From Euglena gracilis (Eukaryota; Euglenida; Euglenophyceae; Euglenales), in contig CP154955.1 in NCBI GenBank assembly GCA_039621445.1, forward strand, positions 946,558 through 1,010,557: a stretch of DNA of 64,000 bases. The letters run 5' to 3'. The notes beneath the pieces are model-generated. The model saw only the letters and a program-made list of their open reading frames with translations, had not been told where the DNA came from and did no database searches. The position numbers and the translations under genes are program-made. Of this stretch, positions 11,571-20,640 are shown piece after piece; within the stretch, counting starts at the first letter, position 1, and each line of letters starts with the position of its first letter.

Positions 11571-11768
11571 TCTGGGTCTTCCAGCTGTTTTCCCATTAAA
11601 TGATTACGTTCTTGAACAAAAAAAAAGGCATGGGCAATCCCAAATTTCAGAAGGCCTCGAAAACAAAAATTACACGGCCGTAATTTAAAAATTAATTACG
11701 CTGTAAATTACCTGTAAGTTACACGCGAAACTTACATTTGTAAATTTCGTCGCAATGCTAATTCTACC

Positions 11769-13127
11769 ATCTATTCTACCATCTATTTTTGGTCAAAGGG
11801 TGTGCGTGTGTGTGTGTGTGCGTGCGCATGTGTGTGTGCAAGCTAAGTTCCAGACATGTTCATTTGTGAGCAGATTTGATACTTGAAAAACAATAAACCC
11901 CCCCAAATAATCTGGTAAGGTCCTTGCTCCTGGCGGGGGCCAAATAACTTGGCGGGGGGCAAAAAAGATGGATCCAATAACTTGGCACCCCCCCCTAAGG
12001 AAAAATTCCTTTACGGCGCTGAAAAAAAAAGGCCCAAATAACCTGGCGGGGAGGGGGGGGAGGGGGCAGGGCCCAAAAGTTGGTTCCAATAACCTGGCAT
12101 CCCACCAGGTTATTTGGGGGGGGGGGTTAATGGGTTTCCCTGAAAACCAGCTGAGACTTAACAAAATTTAACAAATGTGGACAAAATACCCGGCGTGAGG
12201 ACAAAGCATTCCCACATTGACTTGCTGGCTTGTTGGCTTGCTGGCCTTCAGGTGCATAGCAAGAGGGAAACTAGGTTATCCAGTTCGTTCAAAAAAGACC
12301 AGACTCCCCCCCACGATACAGTACAGAGTGAAGAGTAAAAATGTACAGAGTAGAGTACAGTACAGAGTAAAAATGCGAATTTTGTCATTTCTGGACAAGG
12401 ATGGAAACGTCCATCCATATTTGGAGGTTTTTTTTGGAGGTTTGAATTCTAGGGTTGGGTCTTTTTTTGGGTCATGAACTGGCTCGGTTTGGAAGGGGGG
12501 GAGGAGCCAAAATCCCAGGTGGGTTCTTATGGCGTTGGCCAAAGCCCACGGGGGGGGGGGTCATATTTGGGTGGGCAAGGTACAGATTGATAAAACTGCT
12601 TTTGTAAGGGTTGCAAAAGCCCCAGTCCCAAACAGTCACAAAAGCCCCAATCACTTTTTGACGGCAAAAAAGCGGGATCAGATTATGAAACAATGTCGAA
12701 AGCGTAAACCTCCTCCAAATATAAAGCCCCCCCTAAATATAAAGCCCCCCCAAATATAACGCCCCCCCCATGGGGTTGGGTTTTTGCCACCAAAATATAA
12801 AGCCCCACCCCCCCCCCCCACGTGGAGCCAGACACTGGTGTCATTCGGGAAAAAGTAGAAAAATTTTCGATGGACACGACATTTTTTTCACCAGAGATGC
12901 TCTATTTTGGATAAGAATTGCACATTTCTGTGAAAACACAGGAGGTGGACGAAAAATTTAGCATAAAACTGGTATTGGGCAAAATTGAAGGCCACCGAAG
13001 GTCATGGAGGCCACCCGAAAAGGTATGATTCCCCCCCTCCAAATGCAAAGCCCCCCCCAAAAATATAAAGCCCCCCTGAGGGTCTTGAAATCCCGTCCAA
13101 ATGAAAAGCCCGGGGGCTTAAGATTGG
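11769..13127. other. Intergenic: GT microsatellite, C-tract elements, AAATATAAAGCCCCCCC repeats
   Basis: A TG/CG dinucleotide run lies at about 11800-11840. A 240-bp inverted-repeat element (11887-12132) follows. From about 12715 to 13075 the motif (C)AAATATAAAG followed by a C tract is repeated at least six times with spacers. No gene is recognised. Confidence 0.6.
11887..12132. repeat. MITE-like inverted repeat with C7-10/G10 tract termini
   Basis: The left end reads AACCCCCCCAAATAATCTGGT and the right end is its near complement, ACCAGGTTATTTGG followed by ten Gs and TTAA. Internal copies of CCAATAACTTGG and AAATAACCTGGCGG repeat the terminal motif. No clear target duplication was found. 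Confidence 0.55.
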
Positions 13128-13573
13128 GGAGATCAGGCAGTAGACTTTGGTCATTTTGACCCCCCCTCCCCCCCCCATGGTGAAGTTCACCGTTTGAAAG
13201 TTCACCGGGGGGTCCCGGACCCCCTCCCCCCCCCCTCTGCCTAACCCATCGGTGAACTTCACCGGTGAAGTTCACCAAGAGAGCACTTTTTTGGCCAAAA
13301 ATGGCCAAAAATGTCATTTTGGGCAAGTTTTCGGAAATTTCGATAAAATTCCATGAAGCATCAACCTCAAAATGACCATTTTGAGAGGAAAGGAGCAAAA
13401 TTTTACCCCTGAAAATTTCACCCCCAACCATCAAAATGGTGAAGTTCACCGGTGAACTTCACCGGTGAACTTCACCGCCGAAAGTACCCCCCCCCCTCCC
13501 CCCCGGTGAATGTTCACCGGTGAACTTCACCGGGGGGGGTCCACAGCCCCCCCCCCACCCCTGCCTAACCTCC
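13128..13573. mobile_element. Small TIR element (MITE-like) copy 2, 3-bp duplication TGG
   Basis: It starts GGAGATCAGGCAG and ends CTGCCTAACCTCC, with TGG on both sides (13125-13127 and 13574-13576). Its length of 446 bp matches the 448-bp copy at 6837-7284, and the interior agrees block by block, including the run of GGTGAACTTCACCGGTGAAC units. No coding capacity. Confidence 0.85.
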
Positions 13574-14444
13574 TGGGGGGGGGGGGTATTTGAGTCTACG
13601 TGTACTGGTGGTGAACACCATGTTCTAGTAAATGTTCAATTCACGCAAATAATAGGGGTAACTTGACATGTGTTCACCAATTGAAAATTTGAAATTTTCT
13701 GAAAATTTGCAGCAATTTTTTTGCAGATTGACAGATCGGCAGGTGCCTTCGAGAAGTTGAGGAACAAAAGAAATTGGTCCCCAAAACGGCTTGGAAGCAC
13801 AAGGGTTTTGTTATTTTGGGCCCTTGAGAAGTTGAGAAACAAAAGGGATTGGCACATGGGAATCAAGGATGAATTAGTGTGTCCACAAAAATAAGAATTG
13901 TCGTTGTCAACTCCAGACATGCCCAAGAACACCCTACGTTCGTCGCCAAAGCCGCGAGGTGTGGGTGGGGTGTGTGAGATGTGGGGCCACGGGGTTAGGC
14001 TGTGCGGTGGCAAGTGCCAGAAAGAATGTGGTTGCTGCAAAAGCCAGCAGGGGGGGGGGGCGGAAGTTTGAGCACCCCCGCCCAACATGGCCCCCCGCCC
14101 CTCACAGGGGGTCAGAGCACTCTCCCGCCTCGAACCCATCCTGTTTTAAACCCATTTTTCTGGTATTTTTTGGGTTTTTGTTTTATTGTGTAAAAAAAAG
14201 TTTTTCCTAAATTTTTCTGATTTTCTTGAAACATTCTCAGTTAGGATGCCCTGAGAAGGTGCACCCACACCATATGGTGCACATAAACCTAGAATGTGTG
14301 TTTGGGAACCTTCCAACTGCTGCCTCATCCACTTAGGATGTTGCTGAAATAATTAAGGGAGGTGAGACCAAGCCGCCCGAAACATTCTGACGCAAAGAAA
14401 AAAACGGCTGCTCCTTCTGAGCAATTGCACAGAAAAGTGGGACT
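13574..14444. other. Intergenic, no gene recognised
   Basis: Mostly unique sequence with one internal repetition (GAGAAGTTGAG-AACAAAAG, twice near 13750 and 13830) and a G tract at 14050. No frame shows a domain. Confidence 0.5.
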
Positions 14445-14488
14445 GGGGTTCAAACCCGTTTTCCCACGTGGAAACGGGTTTGAACCCC
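14445..14488. repeat. Palindrome with mirrored GGTTCAAACCC
   Basis: The arms GGGGTTCAAACCCGTTTTCC and GGAAACGGGTTTGAACCCC face each other with only two extra bases in the left arm. Each arm contains GGTTCAAACCC, a B-box-like sequence, in opposite orientation. It may be a terminator-like hairpin or a collapsed pair of tRNA-derived ends. Confidence 0.7.
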
Positions 14489-14601
14489 GGTTCCAACCTA
14501 AAACCGTTTAACAAAGTCACGGGTTACCCTAAAGTAGACAATTTTTTAACAAATGCGTACTTCGCTATTTTTGGCATTTTTAGCGTTCACGGGTGCACTT
14601 T

Positions 14602-14641
14602 GGGCATTCACGGGTACCTCATGGGGTACCCGTGAACGCCC
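14602..14641. repeat. Palindrome, 17-bp arms
   Basis: The arms GGGCATTCACGGGTACC and GGTACCCGTGAACGCCC have a single mismatch and a 6-base loop. A third half-copy (GCGTTCACGGGT) lies just upstream at 14584. It sits at the start of a decayed coding region. Confidence 0.75.
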
Positions 14642-15560
14642 AAAAGTGTTCACAATATCCCCCAATGTACCTGCTGCACTCCCCACAGTCATGAAGCGTG
14701 TTGTTAACCTGATGGAAGCTCAGATGCCCGAACCCCCCACCATTAACGAGTTTGAGGCGGTTTTGCGCACGACCATGTCTTTAAGAAGAGCAACTATTGA
14801 TGCCCTTTTGCGCTCTCTTCCAAACCGTGGTGATCAGGAGTGAAATTTTGCACCCAAGAACCACGCTGCATTGAAGGCTTTTATGGAATACATGGACATT
14901 TGCAAGCAGCACGGCACAACTTATGCCACTCTGGACGAAATTTTTGTGCGCTGGGCACTGTGGCCGGTCGATGCTGCGGAAATTTACACCAGTAAGGAAG
15001 ACGTGGAAACTTGTCTGAAGGCAAAGCATGACAAGGTGGCCAAATTCGCTCCATGCCGGTTGCATCATTTAAGACACATGTGAACACGGTGGCACGGATC
15101 TACAAAGCTTTGTGTCCGACGCATGCCCTCCGTGCCCACCTCGCGGAGGCAATTTCACGTTTCAATGACCTCATGGCCCCTCTCATCACAACAATGAAGG
15201 CAAAGAAGGCCGCCAGTTTTGTTGGGGAGCCCATTAATAATGTTTTGCAGGCTGGTGAGCTCCTCAAGGTCATTGCCACGGTGGATGACCGCAACCCATT
15301 TTTTTCTCCAGAGGAAACATGTGGTGATGAGGTACACCATGGGATACCGCGGAGAGGTGCTTCGCCGCATGGAGGTCGAATGGCTGAAACCAGGCTTTGC
15401 GGACAGGCACAAAACTTATTCCGTCGTGGTGGGGACAATGAAAAACCTTCCGGGTGATCTAAATCACATAAACGCCAAATTGTTCACGTTGCTGATCACC
15501 CAGGGAGATGGTCCACGTACCTGTCCCGCTCCCGTCCGCGCCATTGACCAACAAATTACA
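14640..15560 (+). pseudogene. Decayed possible tyrosine recombinase (Crypton/YR-type), several frames
   Basis: Natural-looking protein sequence runs through three plus-strand frames: TVMKRVVNLMEAQMPEPPT (about 14690-14840), TLDEIFVRWALWPVDAAEIY (about 14925-14985), RIYKALCPTHALRAHLAEAI (about 15098-15160), then GYRGEVLRRMEVEWL and VVVGTMKNLPGDLN (about 15340-15465). An all-helical first part followed by a GxRGExLxxMxxxWL...KNLPG pattern resembles the core-binding and early catalytic part of tyrosine recombinases such as Cryptons. The later catalytic His/Arg/Tyr boxes are not visible; sequence after 15580 is G-tract repeat. Breaks at 14841, 15081 and about 15310 make it nonfunctional. The family call is tentative. 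Confidence 0.35.
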
Positions 15561-15827
15561 CTCATCACAAAGCGCGGCGCTCCCCTGGGGGGTCGGCACG
15601 CCGTGGCGAGCCGTCCGGCTAGAGGGGGGGGGAGGGGGGTTTTTGGCGTGGCGAAAGGGTCCCGGATGGGGGGGGGGAGGGGTGCGGGGGGTTTTCCAAG
15701 AAAATTTTCTTTGGCGCGGCTGACATGGCGTGGCGAGGGGGTCTGAAAAGGGGGGGAGGGGGGGGTAAAATGGCGTGGCGAGGGGGTCGGTGAGGGGGGG
15801 GGGGGGTGCCGACCCCCCCCCGGTCCC

Positions 15828-16130
15828 TGAGCTCTTCTCCCTTGGGGGTAAGGGGGAAGCTTACCCCTGGCGACCCCCCCCCTCTCCCCCCCCCCTCCCC
15901 CCCCCCCCGGTCGGGGCCACCATGAGAACCGACGGGTTATCACCATGATCCCGGCCCGGTTCGCGGAATTTTTTTCTCAGTCGCGAGTTTCAATTTCTCG
16001 TTTCCGAATCACTTGGGTTTGACCCCCAACTCCCCGCCAGGCCCGAGTTATTCACGCGCGAAGGGGTCCAAACTGGGTAGGATCGGCCCGCCCCCCTGGC
16101 TAAGCCCCCCCCCCCCTTTGGACTCTGCCA
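15828..16130 (+). repeat. Dispersed repeat R1, copy 1
   Basis: It begins TGAGCTCTT with a GTAAG-GAAGCTTACC block, a long G/C tract, then GGTTATCACCATGATCCCGG, CAGTCGCGAG, CCCCAACTCCCCGCCAGG and GTTATTCACGCGCGAAGG. The same order is found at 54274-54600 (plus) and about 40330-40610 (minus). Noncoding. Confidence 0.75.
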
Positions 16131-16309
16131 TTTCGGCTCGAGTGGCCAGAGTGACTCCCCCCCAGGGGGGGGGGGGCATGATCTTCACCACCATTGGGTG
16201 GGCCACCCTTTTTGGGGGGGCACCAGTTGCAGCTGAGCTCATCGATTCAAAATGCAGGGTCCTGATGTCAACATGGATGACGACAGTCGCACTAACGGCA
16301 CATAAAAAT

Positions 16310-16700
16310 GCAGGCACATAAAAAATGTCAATTTTCAAAATATCTCCAAATCAAAGGAAATGTCCGGAGACCTAAATTGAAGCCCTTGGAACGCCCCATC
16401 TGCTGGTATTTTGATTTCCCTGCAACTCCCCGCCCAGCTTGAGATATGGCCGTTTTCGGCCCGGATGGCCGTTCGGTACACTTTTCCCACTGTTCGACTT
16501 AGCCGTTTTCGGGGGGTGGGGGGGGTCAAAAAATCAATGTTTTCAAAATTTCTCGAAAATGGTGCAAAATCAAAGGAAATGTCCGGAGACCTAAATTGAA
16601 GCCCTTGGAACGCTCTATCTGGGATTTTGGTTTCCCCGCAACTCACCGCCTAGCCCGAGATACGGCCGGTTTTCGGCCAATTTGGGCCATTTTGTACTTT
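16310..16700 (+). repeat. Dispersed repeat R2, tandem dimer, copy 1
   Basis: A unit of about 235 bp centred on GGAAATGTCCGGAGACCTAA and TTGAAGCCCTTGGAACGC occurs twice (about 16355 and 16575). The dimer recurs at 54590-54970 directly after another R1 copy, and part of it lies on the minus strand at 40210-40310 next to the third R1, so R1 and R2 may be one composite element. Noncoding. Confidence 0.75.
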
Positions 16701-16714
16701 TTCCACTGTCCGAC

Positions 16715-17262
16715 TAAATTTTCGGCCAAAAAAGTCGAAACCCCCGAAATTTTTTTTTGCCCGAAACGATGTTTTTTGGCCTCCCGGACCCGCAAAAACT
16801 GTTTTTGAGCCGAAAATGAGCGTTTTTCGACCCGCCAGCGCCCCGTTTTGGGCCACCAACCCATTGACTTTGGGTCAAAACCGGTCAAAAAAGTCCAAAA
16901 AATCGAAATTTGCCCAAAACGATGTTTTTTTGGCTTCCTGCACCTGGAAAAACTGTTTCTGACCGAAAATGAGCGTTTTTCGATGATGGGGGCCCAAAAC
17001 GGGCTAAACGCTCAGTTTTTCCGGGTCCAGGAAGCCAAAAAACATCGTTTCGGGCAAAAAGAATTTGGATTTTTTTCGACTTTTTTGACCCGGTTTTGAC
17101 CCAAAGTCAATGGGTTGGCGGCCCAAAACGGGAGGGTCGAAAAACGCTCATTTCCGGCTCAAAGACAGTTTTTTTGGGTCCGGGAGGCCAAAAAAACATC
17201 CTTTCGGGCCAAAAAAAATTCGATTTTTTCGACTTTTTTGACCCGGTTTTGACCCAATTCAA
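16715..17262. repeat. Large imperfect inverted repeat (hairpin-forming)
   Basis: Blocks such as AAACGATGTTTTTTGGC, CCTCCCGGACCC, GAAAATGAGCGTTTTTCGA and CCCATTGACTTTGGGTCAAA appear in one order at 16730-16940 and as complements in reverse order at 17010-17270. A transcript would fold into a hairpin of roughly 200-bp arms with mismatches. No coding sequence. Confidence 0.65.
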
Positions 17263-17329
17263 TGGGTTGAGCACTATTCAAACCCTGGATATGTAATTAA
17301 GTCGTCCTGCATGACGAAACCTGAAAGTA

Positions 17330-17530
17330 GCTGGGGTATCTGGCTAGCCGCGGCCAGCCGCGGCTGGCTGGCTGGCAAAAAAAAGGAGGAGGTCTGGCCA
17401 GCCATGGCCAGCCACGGCTGGCTGGGGGGATTTAGAGGAGGAGGAGGTCTGGCTGGATTCAGTGTTGAGGATCTGAAAGAGGAGGAGGAGGTCTGGCTGG
17501 CCGCGATGGGAAATTGGCTGAAAAAAAGCC
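17330..17530 (+). repeat. GGAGGAGGTCTGGCTGG / GGCTGGCCGCGGCCAGCC repeat
   Basis: Copies of GGAGGAGGTCTGGCTGG alternate with palindromic GGCCAGCCGCGGCTGGC. The complementary strand form lies at 40035-40205, with a related block at 37945-38100. It directly precedes the 5'-truncated retroelement at 17561. Confidence 0.7.
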
Positions 17531-17560
17531 CCGCGATCTGGGCAAGTCCTGATTCAGGGG

Positions 17561-19201
17561 GTGCAATTTTCGGCCAATTTGCCCAACACGGTGTGGCAGG
17601 CATGGTACTTGGACGACGGCACTGTCATCGGCCCTGCCATTGATGTTCTGCCTTTTACGGCTTCTCTGGCCACGGCACTTGGCAGCGTTGGGCTCCACCT
17701 CAACCCCTCTAAGTGTGCCTTGTGGGGACCAGGTGTACCATGTGCCACTCCGAAACCCGCGGCTCTTCAGATCCTGCCTCCCGACCACCTTGCACAAAAC
17801 TTCCCGGTCACCCCATGGGGACCGGGCAGTGGCATCCTGTGCCTAGGGGTACCCTGCGACTATCCTGGTGACTGCACCTTTTCTGACACCACGTGGGCCA
17901 AGGCATCCGAAAAATTTCAAGCTACCATCTCGCGCCTCCAACAACTGCCGGATCCTCAACTCCAACATTGTTTGCTGCGCAACTGTCTGGATGGCTGCCG
18001 CGTCACGCACCTTCTGCGTCAGACCAACATTTCCTCCGGGACTCACAGTGTGCAAGTGATCTCCGACTCCATCCGGAGCGCTGCCTGTGACATTGTGGGG
18101 GCACCCCTGTCTGCCTTGCATTGGAAACAAATCACCTTGCCGTGCAATAAGACAGGGTGGGGCATCACAGACCCCCAGTTGGAAAGACCAGCTGCCCGTT
18201 TGGCTGCTTGCGTGGGTTTTTCCCAACGAGCGCCAGGCTTCAATATCCCTCCGCCCTGGCGCTTGCTCCCGCTACCAGATACCATCCCCGTCGCGAAACT
18301 GGCTCGTGACACTTTGGGCCCACACAGCGAACCATTGGCTTCCTGGATCGCCAACCCTTCTTCCTTGGCCTGTTCCACCCCAGATCACTCCACTCAATCG
18401 TGGTGGGCCGAACGTTTCCACGCCGTGCGCGTGGCAACTTTGGAGGAGGGTGCACCTCTTCGGGACATTGCCAGGCTTCGTTGCCAATCCTCTGCCTTCC
18501 TTCAAAATTGGATGACCGTCTTACCATCCAGGTCGGTGAATACCGTCCTGGCTCCGGACGAATACAGACTGCTTCTACGCTTCTGGACTGGCTTACCCCT
18601 GATCCCAACAACGGACATGCTCCTGTGCCCCCTGTGTGCTGAGGCAGTCGATCCATTTGGCGATCACCTCCTGGCTTGCAGAAGGAATGGCATAACAGAA
18701 AGGCACAACTGTGTTCGTGACGCCATTTTTGACCTGTGCCAGCGCTCCGGCATCACTCTTCGCAAAGAACAGGGATGCGAGGGTGGCACCCGTGACGCTG
18801 ATCTCCTTCTCCTGGGGTGGAACAAAGGGAAGCATCTCGCTGTGGATGTCACCATTGAACACCCGCTGGCCCCATCACGGTGGCCTCTGAACTTGACCCG
18901 AGTTCAGCGCACTTTACCAGACGCTGAAATGCACAAGAGAACACAAGCTGAAGAACGGTGCGCCCGCCACCAGTGGGAGTACATCGGGGCTGCATTTAAC
19001 CCCTGGGGTTGCACAGGACCGGCAGCCTCCAAACTGCTACGCGATGTCTTACGCCTCGCGACCAATTCATATTCTGGAACAGCCAAACAACGAAAACTTC
19101 AGGAATTGACCGAAAACCTGGCCATCACCCTGGCCCGTGCAGTTGCACGGCAGCTGCGGTTGGCCGAAAGAGCCACAGATCGTATGATCTTGAACTCATA
19201 A
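17561..19201 (+). CDS. 5'-truncated non-LTR retrotransposon RT / CCHC / restriction-like endonuclease
   Basis: This 546-codon frame starts inside the RT palm. The catalytic YLDDG is at 17606-17620, with the thumb motif LNPSKCALWGPG following. A CCHC knuckle (CPLC...GDHLLAC, 18626-18679) is followed by RHNCVRDAIF and then DADLLLLGW...LAVDVTIEHP (about 18790-18865), the PD-(D/E)xK-like pattern of restriction-like endonucleases that nick target DNA for reverse transcription. The C-terminal helix-rich tail ends at TAA. RT motifs 1 to B are absent, so it is a truncated, inactive copy even though what remains is open. No functional ATG; the frame is called from a GTG and could begin earlier in repeat sequence. 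It is homologous to, but diverged from, the minus-strand copy at 22.8-28.9 kb. Confidence 0.85.
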   Translation: MQFSANLPNTVWQAWYLDDGTVIGPAIDVLPFTASLATALGSVGLHLNPSKCALWGPGVPCATPKPAALQILPPDHLAQNFPVTPWGPGSGILCLGVPCDYPGDCTFSDTTWAKASEKFQATISRLQQLPDPQLQHCLLRNCLDGCRVTHLLRQTNISSGTHSVQVISDSIRSAACDIVGAPLSALHWKQITLPCNKTGWGITDPQLERPAARLAACVGFSQRAPGFNIPPPWRLLPLPDTIPVAKLARDTLGPHSEPLASWIANPSSLACSTPDHSTQSWWAERFHAVRVATLEEGAPLRDIARLRCQSSAFLQNWMTVLPSRSVNTVLAPDEYRLLLRFWTGLPLIPTTDMLLCPLCAEAVDPFGDHLLACRRNGITERHNCVRDAIFDLCQRSGITLRKEQGCEGGTRDADLLLLGWNKGKHLAVDVTIEHPLAPSRWPLNLTRVQRTLPDAEMHKRTQAEERCARHQWEYIGAAFNPWGCTGPAASKLLRDVLRLATNSYSGTAKQRKLQELTENLAITLARAVARQLRLAERATDRMILNS

Positions 19202-19470
19202 GGTGAAAATGCTCCTCGTTGCACCAGCTATCCGGAGCCACAAGGCCGGAGAACACCACCGCGCATGCACACTTCACACCTCTCCACCCATCATCGCTCT
19301 CTGCTTGGGCTTTGCCCTTGCTCTCACCGCTCGACCCACGCTCCTTCGTTGTATATAGCCTCGCATCTTCGAACACTCAAATCCAGTAGGCTGTGCCACT
19401 GGTCGGTGGATTCGGTTCGCCCCACCACCTTCCTTATGTCCATTCCTGCAATTTTCTTTATGAGTGTTCT
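19202..19470 (+). other. 3' untranslated tail of the retroelement
   Basis: The bases around ATCCAGTAGGCTGTGCCACT and GGTGGATTCGGTTCGCCCC (19378-19430) match the tail of the minus-strand retroelement copy (complement of 22803-22862) with few differences. The match stops after CCCCACCACC. A shared 3' tail in two otherwise diverged copies fits a recognition sequence for the element's own RT. Confidence 0.6.
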
Positions 19471-19520
19471 TTCTTTTCTTTCTGAGTGTCTATTTTTTTT
19501 CGTTCGCATATCATGTCGGA
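19471..19520 (+). promoter_or_regulatory. Leader sequence shared with the ORF1-like genes
   Basis: TGAGTGTCTATTTTTTTT followed by CG, CGCATATC and CATGTCGG closely matches, in order, the complement of 30674-30712 and of 57407-57445, just before the ATG of the minus-strand ORF1-like frames. Here the ATG is followed by an early stop (ATGTCGGACAACTGA). It is probably the 5' end of a second retroelement copy inserted behind the first. Confidence 0.5.
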
Positions 19521-19814
19521 CAACTGAAAGCCCCTGGTGGGGTTCAAGCTTTGAACTACCTGAAGTTCCAACCTACAACTCAAGTCATTGAAGTATTGAA
19601 GTTTGACCTGACTGCAGCACAAGCCCGACACAGAAGTACAAGTCCGAGATACAGTACAGTACAGACAACTACTGGAGTGGTTCATCTCCTTGCGGTTGTT
19701 GCAGCAGCACAACATGATCTGCTACACCAGTTGGATGGAAGTATTATCCCAGTTTCACTATACTTTGCTGTACCACCTGTGCTGTAACATAGCGTTCACT
19801 GTTCCAACCCTCAC

Positions 19815-20640
19815 TATGGCCCCAGGGCCTTATAAACATTTCACAGAGTTGGCCCCAGGGCCCCAGACTTTTGCCATGATGCTCCCAGAGTCTGGCCCAG
19901 GGCTCAACACATTTCAAACCAAATCTGGCAGAGAAACGTTTTTCAGAGATGTTGCCCCAGGGCCCAAGGTTTCAGCCATGATGCTGTCAAATTTTGCCCC
20001 AAGGCTCAACACATTTCAAGCCAAACTGGCACAGAAAAGTTTTTCAGAGATGTGGTCCCAGGGCCCCAGACTTTTGCCATGATGCTGTCAAATTTTGCCA
20101 CAGGGATCAACACATTTCCAACCAAATCTGGCACAGAAAAGTTTTTCAGAGATGTTGCCCCAGGGCCCAAGGCTTCAGCCATGATGCTGTCAAATTTTGC
20201 CCCAGGGCTCAACACATTTCAAGCCAAAACTGGCACAGAAAAGTTTTTCACAGATGTGGCCCCAGGCATACAATTGCTTGGTCAGTGCTTAAGCAATTGT
20301 CTGGCCCCAGGGCCCCAGACTTTTGCCATGATGCTGTCAAATTTTGCCACGGGGATCAACACATTTCCAACCAAATCTGGCACAGAAAAGTTTTTCAGAG
20401 ATGTTGCCCCAGGGCCCAAGGCTTCAGCCATGATGCTGTCAGATTTTGTCCCAGGGCCCAACACATTTCAAGCCAAAACTGGCACAGAAAAGTTTTTCAC
20501 AGATGTGGCCCCAGGGCCCAACACATTTCAAGCCAAAACTGGCACAGAAAAGCTTTTCACAAATGTGGCCCCAGGGCCCAAGGCTTCAGCCATGATGCTG
20601 TCCAACTTTGCCCCAGGGCTCAGCAGATTTCCAGCCAAAA
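19815..20640 (+). repeat. 102-bp tandem repeat encoding a 34-residue unit, upstream of a 2A motif
   Basis: The unit runs from GCCCCAGGGCCCAAGGCTTC to CACAGAAAAGTTTTTCACAG and recurs about eight times, some copies shortened. Because 102 is a multiple of 3 the repeats translate as a repeated pattern with AMMLSNFAPGLNTFQ and TGTEKFFTDVAPGP. One unit is interrupted by a small hairpin, ACAATTGCTT...AAGCAATTGT (about 20270-20301). From 20052 the repeats are in frame with the 2A motif at 20688. Confidence 0.85.

Larger units (their letters stand above)
9039..11760 (-). mobile_element. hAT transposon, decayed, 8-bp target duplication ATTCTACC
   Basis: The left end reads TAGCATTGCGAATTTCG and the right end is the complement of TAGCATTGCGACGAAATTT. 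The 8 bases ATTCTACC flank both ends exactly (9031-9038 and 11761-11768), the duplication length of the hAT superfamily. Remnants of a hAT transposase (BED finger and C-terminal dimerisation region) lie inside on the minus strand. The interior also holds four tRNA-like sequences, GAGGTA arrays and a small TIR element, so it is a deletion and insertion derivative. The target is itself a microsatellite containing ATTCTACC, which slightly weakens the duplication argument. Confidence 0.75.
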
